64,000 bases of DNA from Haloarcula sp. CBA1129. Lineage in GTDB: Archaea > Halobacteriota > Halobacteria > Halobacteriales > Haloarculaceae. The notes under the pieces were generated by a model. It worked only from the letters and a program-made list of their open reading frames with translations. It made no database searches and was not told the DNA's origin. The stretch lies in NCBI RefSeq assembly GCF_008729015.1, contig NZ_RKSM01000001.1:3100001-3164000 (forward strand), read 5' to 3'. How positions within the stretch are numbered: position 1 is the stretch's first letter; each line of letters starts with the position of its first letter. The position numbers and the translations under genes were made by a program. This document shows positions 62,353-64,000 of this stretch, piece after piece.

Positions 62353-63917
62353 TGAACACACAAGATCGCCGCGCTATATCGCGTGAATATTTCGCCAAGG
62401 AACGGCTCGCCGAACACCACTTCCGCTCGTTCAACGCGTTCCTCGACCGAGGGATGCAGCAGGTCGTCGACGAGAAAGAGACCATCGAGACCGACATCGG
62501 TGACAAGGAAGGGCAGGAACCGGTGTGGGTCGAACTGGGCGACGTTCGCGTCGTCACCCCTCGCGTTCGCGAGGCCGACGGCAGCGAGGAACTGCTGTAC
62601 CCCCAAGAAGCCCGGCTTCGGAACATCACCTACTCCGCGCCGGTGTTCATGGAGATGGCCATCGTCCGCGGTGGCGAGGAGGAACCGGAGGAAGTCGTCG
62701 ACCGAACTGAGACCAAGATCGGACGGATGCCCATCATGGTCGGGTCGAACAAGTGCAACATTGCGGGCTTCAACGACGAGGAGCTCATCGACATCGGCGA
62801 GGACCCCGCAGACCCCGGTGGCTACTTCTGTGTCAACGGCTCCGAGCGGGTGCTGATGACCAGCGAGGACCTCGCCCCGAACAAGATTCTGGCCGAGTAT
62901 GACACCAAGTACGGCGACGAGGTGCAGGTCGCCAAGACGTTCTCCCAGCGCCGCGGGTACCGCGCGCTGGTGCTGTGTGAACGGACGCGTGACGGGCTGC
63001 TTGAAGTCTCGTTCCCGTCCGTCTCGGGCAGCATCGACTTCGTCACGCTGGTCCGTGCGCTGGGGCTGGAGTCGGACGAGGAGATCGTCCACCGCGTCAG
63101 CGAGGACCCGGAAATCGTGAAGTTCATGCTGGAGAACTTAGAGGAGGCCGAGGTCCAGACGACCGAGGAAGCCATCGAGACGCTGGGCAAGCGCGTCGCC
63201 TCCGGGCAGGGCAAGAACTACCAGCTCAAACGGGCCAACTACGTCATCGACCGCTATCTCCTCCCGCACCTGCACGAGGAAGGCGTCGAGGAAGAAGAGG
63301 TCCGTATCAACAAGGCGTTCTACCTCTGCCGGATGGCCGAGGCGTGTTTCGAACTCGCACTCGAACGCCGCGAATCCGACGACAAGGACCACTACGCCAA
63401 CAAGCGGCTGAAGGTCAGCGGCGACCTGATGACCGACCTGTTCCGGACGGCGCTGAACAAGCTCGCCCGGGACGTGAAATATCAGCTGGAACGGGCCAAC
63501 ATGCGGAACCGCCAGCTGTCCGTCTCCACCGTGGTTCGCTCGGACGTGCTGACCGAGCGACTCGAACACCCGATCGCGACGGGGAACTGGGTCGGCGGCC
63601 GCTCCGGCGTGAGCCAGCTGGTCGACCGGACCGACTTCATGGGGGTGCTGTCACACCTCCGCCGACTGCGCTCGCCGCTCAGTCGCTCCCAGCCACACTT
63701 CGAGGCACGGGACCTGCACGCGACCCAGTGGGGTCGCATCTGTCCCTCCGAGACGCCGGAGGGTCCGAACTGTGGGCTGGTGAAGAACTTCGCTCAGGCG
63801 ATGGAGCTGTCACAGGACGTTGCGGACCCACAGGGTCTCAAACAGGAACTTGCAGAGATGGGGGTTCAGGGCATCCCCGGTATCGAGTCGATCGAACAGC
63901 AGCCCGCGGACGATTAA
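62352..63917 (+). CDS. rpoB2: DNA-directed RNA polymerase subunit B''
   Basis: A 521-residue subunit corresponding to the N-terminal half of bacterial beta/Rpb2. It contains the protrusion, lobe and fork: APVFMEMAIVRGGEEEPEEV, NGSERVLMTSEDLAPNKILA and the fork-loop region HATQWGRICPSETPEGPNCG. Haloarchaea carry the second-largest subunit as two genes, and this ends where rpoB1 begins, 1 bp apart. Confidence 0.96.
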   Translation: MNTQDRRAISREYFAKERLAEHHFRSFNAFLDRGMQQVVDEKETIETDIGDKEGQEPVWVELGDVRVVTPRVREADGSEELLYPQEARLRNITYSAPVFMEMAIVRGGEEEPEEVVDRTETKIGRMPIMVGSNKCNIAGFNDEELIDIGEDPADPGGYFCVNGSERVLMTSEDLAPNKILAEYDTKYGDEVQVAKTFSQRRGYRALVLCERTRDGLLEVSFPSVSGSIDFVTLVRALGLESDEEIVHRVSEDPEIVKFMLENLEEAEVQTTEEAIETLGKRVASGQGKNYQLKRANYVIDRYLLPHLHEEGVEEEEVRINKAFYLCRMAEACFELALERRESDDKDHYANKRLKVSGDLMTDLFRTALNKLARDVKYQLERANMRNRQLSVSTVVRSDVLTERLEHPIATGNWVGGRSGVSQLVDRTDFMGVLSHLRRLRSPLSRSQPHFEARDLHATQWGRICPSETPEGPNCGLVKNFAQAMELSQDVADPQGLKQELAEMGVQGIPGIESIEQQPADD

Positions 63918-63918
63918 C

Positions 63919-64000
63919 ATGAGTCAGGGACGCGAAGCCAAAGTATACGTAAACGGTAGTCTGGTCGGCACACACCCCGACCCGGAACAGCTCGCAGAAC
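63919..64000 (+). CDS. rpoB1: DNA-directed RNA polymerase subunit B' (3' end outside window)
   Basis: Only the first 27 residues are present (MSQGREAKVYVNGSLVGTHP...), matching the N-terminus of archaeal RpoB1. It carries on the operon directly after rpoB2 and runs off the right edge. Confidence 0.93.
   Translation, partial: MSQGREAKVYVNGSLVGTHPDPEQLAE

Overview
The window is chromosomal DNA of a halophilic archaeon (class Halobacteria), most like Haloarcula or a close relative. The evidence is the high GC content, the acidic predicted proteins, and archaeal information-processing genes: a split RNA polymerase B''/B', aIF1, aIF1A, Rio1, a Pno1-like KH protein, S24e, S27ae, an RFC-like clamp-loader ATPase and a Kae1-Bud32 fusion. 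HTH-10 regulators, Tat lipoproteins and AT-rich TATA promoters between genes point the same way. The genus is an inference because no 16S rRNA gene is present. Almost all of the DNA is ordinary, densely coding core genome; I see no phage, IS element or CRISPR array.

Layout. 1-9.7 kb: threonine ammonia-lyase (cut by the left edge), tRNA-Ser, a lipid-linked sugar flippase, several single enzymes (VOC, PhzF, DJ-1/PfpI, Gfo/Idh/MocA), RNase Z, a secreted protein with 20 tandem 8-residue repeats each carrying an N-glycosylation sequon, and a TrkA-type protein. 10-14.4 kb: a tiny protein overlapping a PIN-like protein, a chemotaxis transducer, an SDR whose start lies in a 29-bp duplication, and an XTP/dITP pyrophosphatase. 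14.5-18.5 kb: Kae1-Bud32, S27ae, S24e, an RFC paralogue, a zinc-finger microprotein and tRNA-Gly. 18.6-27.2 kb: NAD synthase, DUF3105, enoyl-CoA hydratase, tRNA-Thr, thioesterase, the Pno1-like protein, a sensor kinase, Rio1 and aIF1A.

27.3-36 kb is the most interesting part. It holds an amino-acid catabolic block: an aldehyde dehydrogenase (probably 1-pyrroline-5-carboxylate dehydrogenase), an HTH-10 regulator, proline dehydrogenase, a truncated and frameshifted proline-racemase remnant, and a complete Liv-type ABC transporter. A near-identical sequence, CCATGGWCGGTG, lies immediately upstream of a TATA-like box in front of the dehydrogenase, the regulator and the transporter, but not in front of proline dehydrogenase. 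I read it as a candidate activator site of a small regulon linking uptake to proline breakdown.

36-50 kb: SCP2 protein, DUF460 RNase-H-like protein, acetyltransferase, thioredoxin, HPP/USP/TSUP membrane and stress genes, a 2-hydroxyacid dehydrogenase, a DsbA-like protein, ThiD-ThiN, an EamA transporter and a large surface protein with an HExxH motif. 50-60.5 kb: aIF1, the TgpA-DUF58-MoxR operon, a methyltransferase divergent from tryptophanase (whose TATA box is framed by an inverted repeat), and the overlapping Mer-like/CofE F420 genes. 60.5-64 kb: small regulators, two identical tRNA-Asp genes plus a 24-bp remnant of a third, and the start of the RNA polymerase operon (rpoH, rpoB2, rpoB1), cut by the right edge.
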